64,000 nt of DNA from Heterocephalus glaber (taxonomy: Eukaryota; Chordata; Mammalia; Rodentia; Bathyergidae): assembly GCF_000247695.1 (NCBI RefSeq), contig NW_004624734.1:12429281-12493280 (forward strand). Reading direction: 5' to 3'. Shown piece by piece: positions 47,531 to 59,690 of the stretch. The position numbers and the translations under genes are program-made. The notes below the pieces were generated by a model that ran no database searches, had not been told where the DNA came from, and worked only from the letters and a program-made list of their open reading frames with translations. The number at the start of each line of letters is the position of its first letter. Position 1 is the first letter of the stretch.

Positions 47531-48059
47531 CTTTTATTTCTCTCCCCAGGTGTACCCTTGAAAAGGGATTTTGAATCTCTTTATCAATCAGATCTATTAC
47601 AGTCTAGATTTAAGAGCCTTTTCCAGTTCAATTTCAATAGAATAAAGATCTTGACAGCGTATAAATTTTCATAGTAAAAAATAGAGCTGTATAATGTATG
47701 GCTATAACCCTTTTCAGAGACTTAAGGTTGAGGGTATATGAAAACACTTAAGCTGAATTGTACATCCTTTTTATACAATTCCCTGATGTCTGACAATTTG
47801 GTCATAAAATCTTTTGATTAAAAAAACAAAAAACCTTATACTGCAATACTGTAAAAATGTGTCTGTGTTAATGGCAAAAAAAAAAAAGATCCGTACCATC
47901 ATGAACTGTTTAAACATCATAATGGGAAGCATTTATGGCTTAAATAATTGAAGTCCACATTTCTCAGAATCCATCTATTCATCTCAACCTTTTATTAGAC
48001 CTTCAAACAAATCACAAAATTGACTGGCATGAATTTCTCCGTAACTCTTCTCCATCACT

Positions 48060-48190
48060 GGTAGTGGGATGTGCCCAGGCCTGTTTGTCCTTTCTTACAA
48101 GTTTGGATCCCATCATGGTGGGGAACTGACTTGGGCAAGTCTATTAACCTCCCTGGACTTCAGTTTCTTCTTCTGGCTTTAAAATACTGA
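48060..48190 (+). mobile_element. MIR SINE fragment
   Basis: Forward MIR core: gacttgggcaagtctattaa, then cctccctggacttcagtttc. It directly precedes the Tigger1. Confidence 0.55.
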
Positions 48191-49411
48191 ACCTTTTTAC
48201 TTACTCTTTAAAGAATATTATAATTAGTAGTACAGGCATAGCTCAGAGACATTGTGGGTTCTGATGCAGACCACTGCAATAAAGTAAATATTGCAGTAAG
48301 GCAGGTAACATGCATTTTTTTTTTGTTTCTCACTGCATATAAAGTTATGTTTACATTACACTGTATTCTATTAAGTGTGCAACAGCATTATGTCTAAAAA
48401 ATGTACATAGCCTTAAATTTAAAATGCCTTTATTGCTAAAAATTGGCAACAATGATCTGAGCCTTCAACAGTCATAATTGTTTTGTTGATCGAGGATCTT
48501 TCCTCTCCATACTGATGGTGTCTGACCTGTCATGGTGGTGATTGCTAAAGGTTGGGTGGCATTTTCTTAAAATAAGAAAACAATAAAGTTTACTTATCCA
48601 TTGATTCTTCCTTTCTCAAAAGATTTTTGACATTTTACCCAGAGTAGAACTTTTTTTTCCAAATTAGAGTCAGTCGTCTCACATTCTGCTACTGCTTTAC
48701 CAACTAAGTTTATGTGATATTCTAAATCCTTTATTGTCCCCAGTGTCCCCAGCATCTTTACTAGGAGATTCCATTTCAAGAAACTACTTTCTTTGTTTAT
48801 CCATAGAAGCAGTTTCTCAGTGAGTTTGTAGCAATTCAGTCACAGCTTCAGGCTCTCCTAATTCTAGTTTTCTTGCTATTTCTACCACATCTGCCATTAT
48901 TCCTCCATTGAAGTCTTGAACCCCTCGTAATCATCGTGGAGGGTTGCAACCAACTTCTTCCCAACTCCTATTAGTGTTGATATTTTGTCGTCCTCCCATG
49001 AATCATAAATGTTCTTAATGGCATCTAGAATGGTAAATCTTTTCCGGAAGGTTTTCATTTGGTCCAGATCAATCAGGGGAATTATGCTTTATGGTAGTTA
49101 TAGGCTTACAAAGTATATTTCTTAAATAATAAAGCTTGAATATCGAAAGTATTCCTTAATCCATGGGCTGCAGAATGGATGTTGTGTAAGCAGTCATGAA
49201 AATAACACTAATCTTGTCTCCATCAGAGCTCGTAGGTAACCAGGTGCATTGCCAGCAAGCAGTAATATTTTGAAAGGAATTTCTTTGCCTGAGTGGTTTG
49301 TTTCAATAGTGAGCTTAACATATCCAGTAAACTATGTTGTAAACATATATGCTACCATCCAGTCTTTGTTGTTCGATTTATAGAGCACAGGCAGAGATTT
49401 CATGTAATTCT

Positions 49412-49774
49412 TCAGGGTCCTAGGACTTTTAGAATGGTAAATATAACAAATTCACCAGCTGCATTAGCCCTTACTGCGTCAGCCTGTCCTTTGAAACTGA
49501 CTCCCCCTCTCCAGCTATGAAAACTCCTAGATAGCATCTTCTTCCAATAGAAAGCTGCTTTGTTTACATTGAAAACCTGTTGTTTGGCATAGCCGCCCCC
49601 TCCAGTGATGACCTCAGCTAGATTTTCTGGATCCCTTGCTGTGACTTCCATTTGAGCACTTGCTCCTTCACCGTGCACTTTTGTGTTTTGCAGACCTTTT
49701 CTTTCTTTAAACTTCATAAACCAACATCTGTTAGCTTCAAAGTTTTTCTCCTGCAGCTTCCTCACCTCTCTCAA
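49412..49774 (-). pseudogene. Tigger1 transposase relic, longest open segment
   Basis: A 120-residue open segment of the pogo-like transposase covers the part from the end of the CENP-B-type DNA-binding region into the DDE catalytic domain. The first catalytic Asp position in the FNV-D-E-like motif is changed to N-K, and neighbouring regions are out of frame. It is a dead fragment. Confidence 0.85.
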
Positions 49775-50012
49775 CCTTTCTAGAATTGAAATAGGAAGAG
49801 TCTTGTATTGCGTTAGACTTTGGCTTAAGGGAAGGTTGTTGCTGGTCTCTGGTTTGATCTTCTAGCGGACCACAGACTTTTAGGAGTATGACTATTTACT
49901 TTCTTATCATTCATGTTTTTACTGGAGTAGTGCTTTTAATTTCCTTCGAGAGCTTTCCGAAGGAAACTTGGCTCACTGGTACAAGAGGCCTAGTTTTTGA
50001 CCAGTCTTAGCT

Positions 50013-50096
50013 ATTTTTTTTGGTACTGGGGATTGAACTCAGGACCTTGTGCTTTCGAGGCAGGCGCCAGAACCACTGAGCTAAATCCCTGGCCCT
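50013..50096 (-). mobile_element. tRNA-derived ID-like SINE nested in Tigger1
   Basis: Reversed, with ggtactggggattgaactca and gagctaaatccctggccc. The target duplication agtcttagct is perfect at 50003-50012 and 50097-50106, within Tigger1 sequence. Confidence 0.93.
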
Positions 50097-50209
50097 AGTC
50101 TTAGCTTTTGACGTGCCTTTCTCACTAAGCTTAAGCATGTCTAGTTTCTTTTGATTTAAAGTGCACATGAGACTCTTCCTTTCGCTTGAATGCTTAGATA
50201 CTATTGTAG

Positions 50210-50770
50210 TCAGGGTTTGCAAGGGAATATATTTAGTACAGGACACATAATTTATAGGATTTTATAATAGTCATCTAAAAAGTCAAATGCAGAGGAGTGC
50301 AAGAGATCTAGCTGCACACTAGAGACCCAAAGAATCCAGCCAGTGGCCTAGAGCCCACAGCAATGTCTCATGCTTGTCTGTATTGAGGATCTGGACAAGG
50401 AAGGCCCAAAGGCCAGTGAACCTGGCGAGAGAACCTGTGCCAGTGGGGTGAAGGATTTGTGCCACCAGACTGAGGGATCTGCACTGGAACCAGGAAGTGA
50501 TGCTCACAGTGAAGATCAGAGCTCCCCTGATGAGAGCAGCAGCCTTTCCCAGCAACTGTGAGGCCCGAGCTCCTCTGAAGAGAGAACAGTCACGTTTGCA
50601 TCAGGAAAACCAATCACAGCAAGCTTCTCCTAGAAAGTCAACAGCCCACGATCTTCCCCTCCAGTTCTTTTTTTCTGCTGTTGCCAACAATCCTCAGATG
50701 GGTCTTCCACACCTAAACCTCATTCAGTTCAGTTGGGCATTCCAAGTTGATGCTTAGTTAATCCACCACA
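50210..50770. repeat. 0.56-kb dispersed repeat, copy B, nested in Tigger1
   Basis: It starts tcagggtttgcaagggaata and ends gttaatccaccaca. A 13-bp duplication of Tigger1 sequence flanks it: gatactattgtag (50197-50209) and gatgctattgtag (50771-50783). It is homologous to 6822-7455 but has only one of the 42-bp units. A 13-bp duplication fits L1-type target-primed integration better than LTR integration, yet no A-rich tail is seen on either strand. Family not recognised. Confidence 0.85.
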
Positions 50771-51233
50771 GATGCTATTGTAGAGTTATTAATTGCCATC
50801 ATTTCAATATTTTGTGTCACAAGGAATAGGGAGGCCCAAGGAGAGGGACAGAGAGAGGGGACAGCTGGTCGGGTATAGTCAGAGCACACATTTATTGATT
50901 AAATTCACCATATCATATAAGTCCGGCTCATAGTGCCCAAAACAATTACAATAGTAATGTCAAGGTCACCGATCACAGATCACCATAACAGATTGTTAAT
51001 AATAGTAAAATTTGAAATATTGGGAGAGTTACCAAAATGTGGGTACAAAGACACCAAATGAGCACATGTTGTGGAAAAATGACAGCAGTATACTTGGTCG
51101 ATGCAGAATTACCACAAACCTTCAATTTGTAAGAAATAAAACAGTGCCTGTGAAGCACAATAAAATTAAGCTCAATAAAACAGGGCATGAGTGTGTAGTG
51201 GTTTAATGGCAAAACTTAAGGAAGAGAGAGTCA

Positions 51234-51437
51234 GGGCAGGTGTGATGGCATGTGCCTGTAGTCCCAGCACTTTAGGAGTCTGAGGCAGGAAGATTGCAAA
51301 TTTAACCCCAGCCTGGGCAATGTAGCAGTTTATTTGACATTGTGTCAAATAAAATAAATGAATAAATAAAAAGAGCTGGGGATATAGCTCAGTGTGAAGG
51401 CCCTGGGTTTAATCCCCAGTACTGCAAAAACATTTTT
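51234..51437 (+). mobile_element. B1-dID dimeric SINE
   Basis: A B1 half (gcaggtgtgatggcatgtgc, gtctgaggcaggaagattgc, cccagcctgggcaatgtagc), an A/T-rich linker with (AAAT)n, then an ID half (gagctggggatatagctcag, gccctgggtttaatccccag). The ID half lacks about 15 bp of its middle. Confidence 0.85.
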
Positions 51438-52079
51438 GCTTTTGTTTCATTAATTTTATTCAACATTATTTAACAAAAATTAATAAACACCTGCTATGTA
51501 CATAAATATTTGTTTCACTGCCTAGTGTTACTAATCATTGCAACATTAAATCCTCACATATTCTTGGGATTTGCTTTTCCTCATTTTCTTCATTGTTAAT
51601 GTTCCTTTGGTGGCTACAATATTACTATACAATTTTATACTTTTTCATCTTATTTTTCTATACTTCAGATAAACAAAACCTTTCCTAACGTCAAAGGGAT
51701 TCTTAAATGTTGCAAACCATTATTAAATCAAGAACAATATTTTTCTTTAAAATTTTCAATGTAAAGAAGCCCTATGGTTAAACCTACTAGGTTATGTATC
51801 TTAGAAAAAAAAAGACAAAAAACATAGCCATCAAGCGTTCAATTCTAAGATAGGTGGGGCTGACAAGTTGCAATAATGAATTTGTCATAGAATTTGGAGC
51901 CTTCTCTAGGCTCTAAATTGCCCAGGCCCAAATGCTGTAGGAAATTTATAAGATCTGCCATTACAGTATACTGTCCTAAATTATCTTCATTTTGCTGAAC
52001 TAAAACCAAACCTTATAAAAGGTATATCAGGCAGTCATGAGTTGATGTGACAAAAAAGAGTTATTGGGCTATTTGTCGA

Positions 52080-52267
52080 ATGGTAATTTGGATAATGATG
52101 ATAATGAAAGTTATGTCATTTTTTAATGCTTTGATGAGTGCCAGGCATTATCATTATTTCATTTCATCCTCACAATAACCTAATGAGTTATCCATTATAA
52201 CTCCCGATTCCCGTTTTGCAGATAAAACTGAGCTTAGAGGGGTTAAATAACATTCCTGAAGTCACAC
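52080..52267 (-). mobile_element. MIR SINE remnant
   Basis: Reverse MIR: gagtgccaggcattatcatt, catcctcacaataacctaat, then gttttgcagataaaactgag and cctgaagtcacacag. A B1 is inserted at its end. Confidence 0.75.
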
Positions 52268-52401
52268 AGTTTTTTGTTTTGTTTTGTATTTTGAGACAGG
52301 GTCTTGCTGTGTAGTTCCGTCTGGCCTTGAACTCACTGTGCAGCCCAGGCTGGCCTCAAACTCTTGGCAATCCTCATGCCTCAGTCTCCTGAGTGCTGAC
52401 A
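52268..52401 (-). mobile_element. B1 SINE with 29-bp internal duplication
   Basis: Reversed: a T/G-rich tail, gagacagggtcttgctgtgt, tandem gtagttccgtctggccttga and gcagcccaggctggcctcaa units, then cctcagtctcctgagtgctg. The left end is truncated. Confidence 0.88.
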
Positions 52402-53953
52402 GTTTTAAATAGTTTCTGCACCTATCATTTTACACTAATTACATGCCACTTGCCTGTTATTGCTCTATAACTCTTCGTGTATGGGATCTTTCTCTCAGTG
52501 ATGGGTAGGACGGGGGTCTGGTTCCCTCCCTACCATCTGGAACATTGTTCTACACCTAGATTACAGGTCTCCATGCCTCCATGTGCATGGGTCAGGAGAG
52601 GAAATTTTATGGTAACTATAGTAAATCTCTCATGTACTGAGTTCCTTGAGTTGAGAGATCACCCAGTAATCCCCAAACCTAATGATGCAGAGACCCATTT
52701 CTTGGAAAAGAACCACATTCAGGAATTGGTCATGGCAGTAGGTTGTTTGTAAAGATAGCCACAGTCGCTCCTCCTATCCCCACGTGTATGCCCCTTTGCA
52801 AAGTGACTTTGCTCTCTTCTCATCAAGAGGTAGAATTAATTTCTCCACTCTTGAGATCTAAGCTGACTTTGTGATTTACCTTGAGCAAAGAGCGCAGCAA
52901 AAATTAACAAATCATCAAACCAGGGAGTGGTTTTTGGAATCTCCCCAGCAAAAGATCCCATTCGAGGCCATGTGTTTTGCTCCATTAGCCCTGGAGTTTT
53001 TAATCCCACTGTGTGCATAGAGTAGATGTGGCTTGAAAGGCTTCTTTAACCATAGTTGTAATGCATTTTAAAGTTCTGCATTTCTTTAGAAATCACCTAA
53101 AGGTAGATAATAAATTGTGATTATTCACATGCCCTAATATCATAGCTCTGTTTTTGTCTCTTACAGAGTGTCTGGAACATAATCCAAAGTAACATTGGTT
53201 TTAAAATACTGATACTTTCATAAGTCTAAGTTTTAAAAAACTTTGAATTCTTGTATTCTTGATTTATAAACACCCAGAAATGTCCCTTTCGTTCTCCCCT
53301 ACCCACTATAAGCATATAGAAACAAGATCTGTGTAGTATTTGCTGACTAGCAGAACAGTCTTTACTTGACTATATATTTCATTTTTTTGTGTTAAAGCTA
53401 TATAGCCCGGTAACATTTTCTTTCATGGAAAATGACTGTTTCTTCCAAGAGTATATAAATTTTTTTCAAATGCATGAAGTTTTAAAAATGATATTTTCTA
53501 TCAGGCAGAATGATCTTTGGTTTTATAAATGTGGAGTAATTTTTATGGTCTGTGACTGTTCATTGTTTCAAAAACCTATTAGTTATAACAGGTAAGTATG
53601 AAAAATGAGGTTTAGATTTAACTTAGACAAAATACCTCACTGTAGCTAGATCCTGAAACTGTGCCTGTAAAATTGTGTTTGAATGAATCTTGAGGGTTTT
53701 TTTAAGGCCTAGCTTTCTGCTTTAGAGGTGTTTTCAGTCAAGCATTTATTCAAACTCCAGTTGACATTCACAAGAGCCAGATTCATGCATGGGGCAGATG
53801 CAACATTGCTCATGGGCCTTTTTGCTTCTAGTGACTGACCTAGTATATAATGTTTCCTTTTTCTGGCTGAGAGAAGAATTACATTTTATATGCATTTTTC
53901 AGTCATATGTTCATATTGTATTTCACCTCTCTCATATTACAAGAATATCTGAG

Positions 53954-54034
53954 GGGCTGGGGATTTAGCTCAGTGGTTCCACTGCCTGCCTTGCAAGCGC
54001 AGGGTCCCGAGTTCAATGCCCGGTACCAAAAAAA
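53954..54034 (+). mobile_element. tRNA-derived ID-like SINE
   Basis: It has gggctggggatttagctcag, a B box gttcaatgccc and an A tail. The 13-bp target duplication aagaatatctgag is perfect at 53941-53953 and 54035-54047. Confidence 0.93.
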
Positions 54035-54462
54035 AAGAATATCTGAGACATATTGAGATAACTAATATCATTCCTGGAAAAGTACAAGGTAATTTGGGTA
54101 GAAAAATAATATAATAGCTTCAGTAACATACCATAATTAAACGAGTAGCCAGAATAAAAATAGTGAAAGGATTGATTTTTAGTTTTGAATGGGTCAGATT
54201 AGTATGATTAAAATACATTAATTATACAAGAGCATTCACTTCAGAGGTGTTGTAAGTGGTATCAGATCTCTAATATCTAATTCTAAGTATTAATACTATT
54301 AATAGTCTTGCCCAATTGTAAGTATTCCATTTTCTTTACTCTCCCTTTTTAAGTAAAATTAATATTCAAAATTTTGAATATGGTAACACAGAGTACACAT
54401 TTGTTACAATCTTGGAAGATTTAGGATTAAGGCATTTTAAATTGGACTGGCATATATTCATG

Positions 54463-55005
54463 AATCCATCCAGGAAATGGTTATTGAGCACCTACAATGT
54501 GGCAGGTGCCTTTCTGGGTGCTGAGGATAGAGCCACCAACAAAGCAAATAGGGCCCCTGCCCTCAAGGGGCTTACGGTGTGCTTGTCAGAAGACAGACAG
54601 TAGCTGGGTAAGCAGCCGATCTCAGATAGAGATAAGACATCATAAAGAAAGTAAAACAAAGGCCGGGAATTTAGCTCAGTGGCACCATGCCTGGCTCGCA
54701 AACACAAGGTCATGAGTTCGATCCCTGGTGCAAAACAAAAGAAAGTAAAACAATAAACAATAGAGTGGGAAGTAGACTGGGAAATTAGAGAAACATCTTT
54801 GAGAGGTGACATTTGAACTTGAAACCTAACTGACAAAAAGCTGCTGTCTAAGAGAAGAGCCATTAACAAAGAGGAAAAGCAGTTGTGAAGGCTCGAAGTT
54901 GGTATATGCTGGGCAGGACTGAGAAACTAAAAGAAACTAAAACCAGCCATTCTGGCTGGATTTCATTGAGCAAGAGGCAGCAAAGTTTGATTAAAAGGTA
55001 GACAG
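54463..55005 (-). mobile_element. L2 3' end remnant, split by an ID SINE
   Basis: Reverse L2 pattern: ttattgagcacctacaatgt, gatagagccaccaacaaagc, gcccctgccctcaaggggct, then after the SINE gaggtgacatttgaacttga and gaggaaaagcagttgtgaag. Confidence 0.65.
54660..54737 (+). mobile_element. tRNA-derived ID-like SINE nested in L2
   Basis: It has ggccgggaatttagctcagt and a B box gttcgatccc; the D-loop to anticodon region is diverged (ggcaccatgcctggctc). The 16-bp target duplication aaagaaagtaaaacaa is perfect at 54644-54659 and 54738-54753. Confidence 0.92.
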
Positions 55006-56894
55006 GGGCAAGATAATGCATTATTCATGTATTATACTCCACCTAGTTGATATTATCATGTATGTTATGTCCTGTGTTATATTCCATTGTGGTATGTCAT
55101 TATCTCCCATCATATTGTATATCTTCATTGCATTAGTGTTATGTGTCTATGCCTTGTAAATAGGGAAATAAAGCATCAAAGAAACACCTTGGAGTCCTCA
55201 AGGTGTGTAGTTTTTCTTGCATTCCCAGTGTACAGAGTTGTGTTGGTTGGTTGCAGTATCTTAGCTTGGGTCCATACTCCCTTCCCGTTATTTTTTTCCA
55301 ATTACTAGTTAGATTCAGTTCAGTTATAGTGTGCATAATAAATCCATGAGTCTACTGGGCTGTTGTAAATGAGTGCAACAGAAATCCTGAGAAGTTTTTG
55401 TTGTAAGATAACTTTCCCGGATTATATCTATTATTTCAACCAGTAAGCACCTACCTTTTCTATCACCTTATTTATCCTTAGGTTATAAATAGCAAAATGC
55501 TATTAAGAACCAAATATCGAATCCAAATGTCAGTGATTTGTAATATTAACATAGCCTTCATCTGTTCCTCTTCATCAGAGATACAGAACATGAAAAAATG
55601 ATGTTGAGGCCCATGTATCAGACTGAAAAGTGTTTATCACTTGTATATTTCTGTTTTTGGAGGAATAAAGAAAGTTTTAAAAAAATTAACAGTTTAATAA
55701 AATATGTGAAAGTATAAAAAGATACATTCCTTTTTTAATGTATAACTTTATTATCATTCACTAAACACACACATATACAAAAATTAAAATTGTTCAAAGA
55801 AAAGCAATACAAGGAAAAAAAACTGTAATAATATTCAAATATAATAGAACTCAACCAAAGCAAAACTGAAAAGTCCTTAAACATTTTTCCATATAATTTA
55901 AACAAACATCTCAAGCATTAACAAGACATCAAAGGATGTGATTTGTTTTAGAAAGATTTTCAAAACTAATATTGAACAAATAGTGGTCTGAAAAAAAATC
56001 CTAATTAGCTAGTAGACTCCGCATAGGCCGAATTTTTTTTAAATTTAGATTTCAATACAGTCATGTGACACGTGATGGAAATATAATCTGAGAAATATGT
56101 TATTAGGCAATTTCATTCGTGTGTATCGCAAAGTACCACACAGAGTGCCAACTTCTAAGTGCAAACTGAGAGGGTATACATCAGTCATCTGTGATGGCCC
56201 CTTGATATTAACCAAATACGCAGTTAAACATGAAATACATGAGGCTACCACTGGCATAGCAGCACAGTAAACTCTGAAAAGATATTCTTTTAAATGAAGC
56301 AACAGATCTGTAGACTGCAGTGTGATGATTATAATTCAGGGTGTCTGATTTAGACTAGGGAATCAGGAAATAATATAGACTCTTTCCTTTCTATGTGTCT
56401 TCAGACCATACGTAGTCATAATATACTGACTTAAAATTTCCAGTGAATTAAACTTTCAGGTGATTTATAAGTCATTGAAATGCATTACCAAGAGCAGTTA
56501 TTGAATCTTCCTTCAGAGATAATTAATAAAAACACTTTCTTATTAAAAAAAGAAAAAAAGCAATAATTTAGGTCTCATTATGGCAAAACTAAGTTCTAGA
56601 ACCCTTTCCTTGATTTGCCAATAATAATTCCATTCCTTGGATACTTATTTTGCTTTATTCCAACTCTTCCTGATTCTGTGGTGTCATAGATTTTCCTCTC
56701 ATTTAGAATAAAATGTAGAAAGCACTACCACATTTAGTATCTGTTTCTTGGCATGGCCTGTTCCCTCTTCCCACTGGCTGGGTTCCAGAGTGTTCTGGAA
56801 AAGAGCTGACGAAACCCAAATGTGATGGGGCAGAGCATTTTAGGCAGCTCTCATAGCCTTTTCAACTCTGCGTCTTATTTTCTCGTAAATGCAT

Positions 56895-57265
56895 ATGTGG
56901 CACGCGTGTATGTATGCATACAGGAAATATTTGAAGTGCAAAACTATCCATACATGTTCCTCTCAGGCTTAGAAATGACACATTCCATTCTAACCATGAT
57001 TGAAGCCCCCTGGGTAGCCCTGCCTGATTGTGTTTCCCTGCTTCTGCCCCAGAGATAATCACTATCCTGAATTTTTAAAAATCATTGTTTCTTTACATTT
57101 TATGACACAGATTTGTGTATCTTAAATAATATATGGTATTGTTTTACTTATTTTTAATAGTTACATAAATGTAAATTGCTTTGCCTTTTATTATATTTCT
57201 AGGAGTTATCTGCATTGATATATGCACATTTCATTTACTCTCCTTGATTTATAGTATTGTGTTGC
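56895..57265 (-). mobile_element. L1ME-type 3' fragment, reverse orientation
   Basis: gcccctgc-type lead, then gagataatcactatcctgaa and a T-rich series up to tttcatttactctccttgat, resembling reverse L1ME sequence. The continuation is at 57880-58140. Confidence 0.5.
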
Positions 57266-57879
57266 GCGAGGGGGCACAATAACTAGTACCTTCTTTTGTC
57301 ATCATGACAAAAATAGGCTCCAAGTGTAAGAGAAGTATTAATTTTATCAAAAAGACAGCCCTATCAGAGGGTTGGGTTTGCTGAAATGCAACTTCAATGC
57401 AGCAGGTTTGCCTTTCCAGTAACAGGCTATGTAGTTTACCCAGGAGCCCACTGCCCTGAGGGCCTGGCCCCCTGACACTGTGGAGCAGAACAAGTATATT
57501 CATGCTGCCCTGTCTGCTGGCACTTATAGAGAAAAAGAGGTGGGAGCACCAATTAGAAAAGTCTCTTCCCTGGGTAGATGAGTGAGCAGGCAGAGAGAGG
57601 TTGGGAATGTTACTACGAAAGAGGTCCCCCCCATGTGGAAATATAAGAGCAGGAAAGAGAAGTTTTCTCCAGAACGTTTGTTTTCATTGTGTAAGTGTAA
57701 CAATTTATACGTGTTTTCCTATTGGTGGGCTCATTTACCATTATTGCAGGTGATACTGCAATGACTTTCTCGGTAAGTGTCCCCTTGTCCACTCTGTGGG
57801 GCACAAACGTGGAAGGGAGTGGCAGGGTCACAGCATGAACACCGTGGCCACTTCATATGCTTCCAAACAGTTGTGTCCC

Positions 57880-58140
57880 TGTACTTTACTGTCACCACAC
57901 TGAGGCTCCTTTCTGTCCACTTCCTCACCAACTCTTGTTACTGAATGCTTCATGCCAGTTTGACCAGTGTGAAATGACCTTATTGTAATTTTTTTTTTGT
58001 GCCGAGAATCGAACTCAGGACCTTGCATTTGTGAGGCAGGCACCGGAACCACTGAGCTAAATCCCTGGCCGGACCTTATTGTAATTTTAATTTTCCTGAT
58101 TACTAGCAAAAGTTAGCATTAATGTCTCTTCAGCATTATG
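57880..58140 (-). mobile_element. L1ME-type fragment, reverse, split by an ID SINE
   Basis: ccacttcctcaccaactctt, then after the ID element gtaattttaattttcctgat and tactagcaaaagttagcatt match the common reverse L1M order. Confidence 0.6.
57993..58071 (-). mobile_element. tRNA-derived ID-like SINE
   Basis: Reversed, with gtgccgagaatcgaactca and gagctaaatccctggcc. The duplication gaccttattgtaatttt flanks it (57976-57992 and 58072-58088), inside the L1ME. Confidence 0.93.
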
Positions 58141-58852
58141 CCCAGTCAGCCCTATTCCGGCCCTAGACTCCTACTTTGTTCTCCCTCACCCTGGAGGCAA
58201 ATGAGGATGAATGACAAAGAGACATGGAGTCAACATGAGGGCAGCTAGGAGGCTCCACCTCTAGCAGGCAAAGGAGCCCTCCAGCCTCTGGTTTATCTCA
58301 CCTTTATTCACCCAAACAGGGGCATAAGCAATCAAAGCAACACAAGATTCATTTGCTTTGCAATATCCATTAGTACGTGCTCAGGTAAACAAGTTAATCT
58401 CAGGTGTCTTAACTTTTCCCTAGACCCTGCAATATGCAGTCACCCCCAAGTGCAGCCTTTCTCCTTTGTGCTCACAGAGGAGGCCAATTGGGCCCCAATT
58501 CTCCTCTGGGCTCAGACACTTACTATTCTTGCGAGAAAAGGCGACACCCCGCAAAACACCTCTGCTGTACTGTAAAGCACGTGTGTCTACCACTGGAAGC
58601 CTCTGTGTAGAACACGACTTTTCCATTTCAGCTCATCACAAAGTGGCGATGTGCTGTGGTTTGGATATGGCTTATTCCCCAGAGACTCCATGGACTGAAA
58701 GCTTGGGCCCTGATGCAGTGGTGTTGAGGGGGTCAAACCTTTAAGAGGTGGGGCTTAGTGTAGGGTAATTGGCCATGAAGGCTCCACCTTCAGTAATGGA
58801 TTAATGCTTTTCTTGCAGAGTCTCAGGGAACTAAATTAGGTGGGGTCTTTTG

Positions 58853-59036
58853 TTTGTTTGTTTTTGAGGTTACTGAGGATTGATTGTGCCTTTGAACCCA
58901 GTTCTCTTTGTATTTTTTATTTTGAGAGAGAGTTTGACTAAGTCACTAGGTTACCTAGGCTGCTCTCAAACTTGGAATCTTCCTGCCTCAGCCTCCTAGA
59001 ATGCTGAGATTACAGGCATGTAGCACCATGCCCATC
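58853..59036 (-). mobile_element. B1-dID dimeric SINE inside the LTR
   Basis: Reversed: an ID half (gaggttactgaggattgatt), a T-rich linker, then a B1 half (gagagagagtttgactaagt, cttcctgcctcagcctccta, gagattacaggcatgtagca). Confidence 0.75.
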
Positions 59037-59224
59037 ATGAATTAGTTCTTGGGGCGACAGATTGTTATAAAGCAAAGGTACCCACATGCTTGGCCTCTTC
59101 TATGTGCAGCTGCTTCCCTTTCTGCTTCTCCACAGGCAAGGGGCCCCCAGCAGGATGCCAGTGCCATGCTGTTTGGACCCTCCAGCCACCAGAATCATGG
59201 ACCGTATAAACCTCTGTACTTTTT

Positions 59225-59302
59225 TTTTGGTACCGGGGATTGAACTCGTGTCCTTGCACTTGCGCAGCAGGGAGTGAAACCACTGAGCTAAATCCCTGGC
59301 CA
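59225..59302 (-). mobile_element. tRNA-derived ID-like SINE inside the LTR
   Basis: Reversed, with ggtaccggggattgaactcg and gagctaaatccctggcc. The target duplication tctgtacttttt is perfect at 59213-59224 and 59305-59316. Confidence 0.93.
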
Positions 59303-59529
59303 CTTCTGTACTTTTTAATTACTCAGCCTTAGATACTTTGTTATAGCAACGTAAAATGGAGTAAGACATACCATATGGCATGCTCTTCATTCTCTTTTCA
59401 GAGCCTATGGACATGGTCCCCATTCAAAGACACCTCCATACTAAGCTGCAGATCTTGATACTTACGGAAGGGTATTGTTTCATGATTTTGCTAATTTTTT
59501 ATAAGAATATTTTTTTATAGTACCAGACT

Positions 59530-59690
59530 TTCATCAACACAAAGCCTTAAAGAACACATGATACAGTCTTATTTTACGCATGCGACATTGAGTGAACCAC
59601 CTGAGGTCATACACCGCAGGAACAGAAAAGGATTAGGACCCAGGTTTCTCAGTCCCTGGCTCTGTGTGTTTCCCACTGCATGGATTATAG
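59530..59690 (-). mobile_element. MIR SINE fragment
   Basis: gaaccacctgaggtcataca, aggattaggacccaggtttc and ccctggctctgtg keep the order of a reverse MIR. Weak. Confidence 0.45.

Larger units (their letters stand above)
48233..51193 (-). mobile_element. Near-complete Tigger1 DNA transposon with decayed transposase
   Basis: The left end caggcatagctcagagacat follows TA at 48231-48232. The right end gctcaataaaacagggcatg finishes at about 51193 beside TG, a decayed TA. Removing the two nested insertions (ID SINE 50013-50096; repeat 50210-50770) leaves about 2.3 kb, close to the full Tigger1 length of about 2.4 kb. On the minus strand the pogo-type transposase is still recognisable, for example QQVFNVNKAAFYWKKM at about 49530-49590, where the family has a catalytic Asp in a NVDETAFYWKK-type motif; this copy reads Asn. 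Multiple stops and frameshifts make it inactive. Transposase DNA-binding and catalytic domains are present only as relics. Confidence 0.92.
58652..59369 (+). mobile_element. MaLR-like solitary LTR, interrupted by B1-dID and ID SINEs
   Basis: It starts tgctgtggtttggatatggc, continues cttaagaggtggggct-type sequence and ggattaatgcttttcttgca, is broken at 58853-59036 and 59225-59302, and ends ttgttatagcaacgtaaaat and ggagtaagac. Without the insertions it is about 450 bp. Confidence 0.72.
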
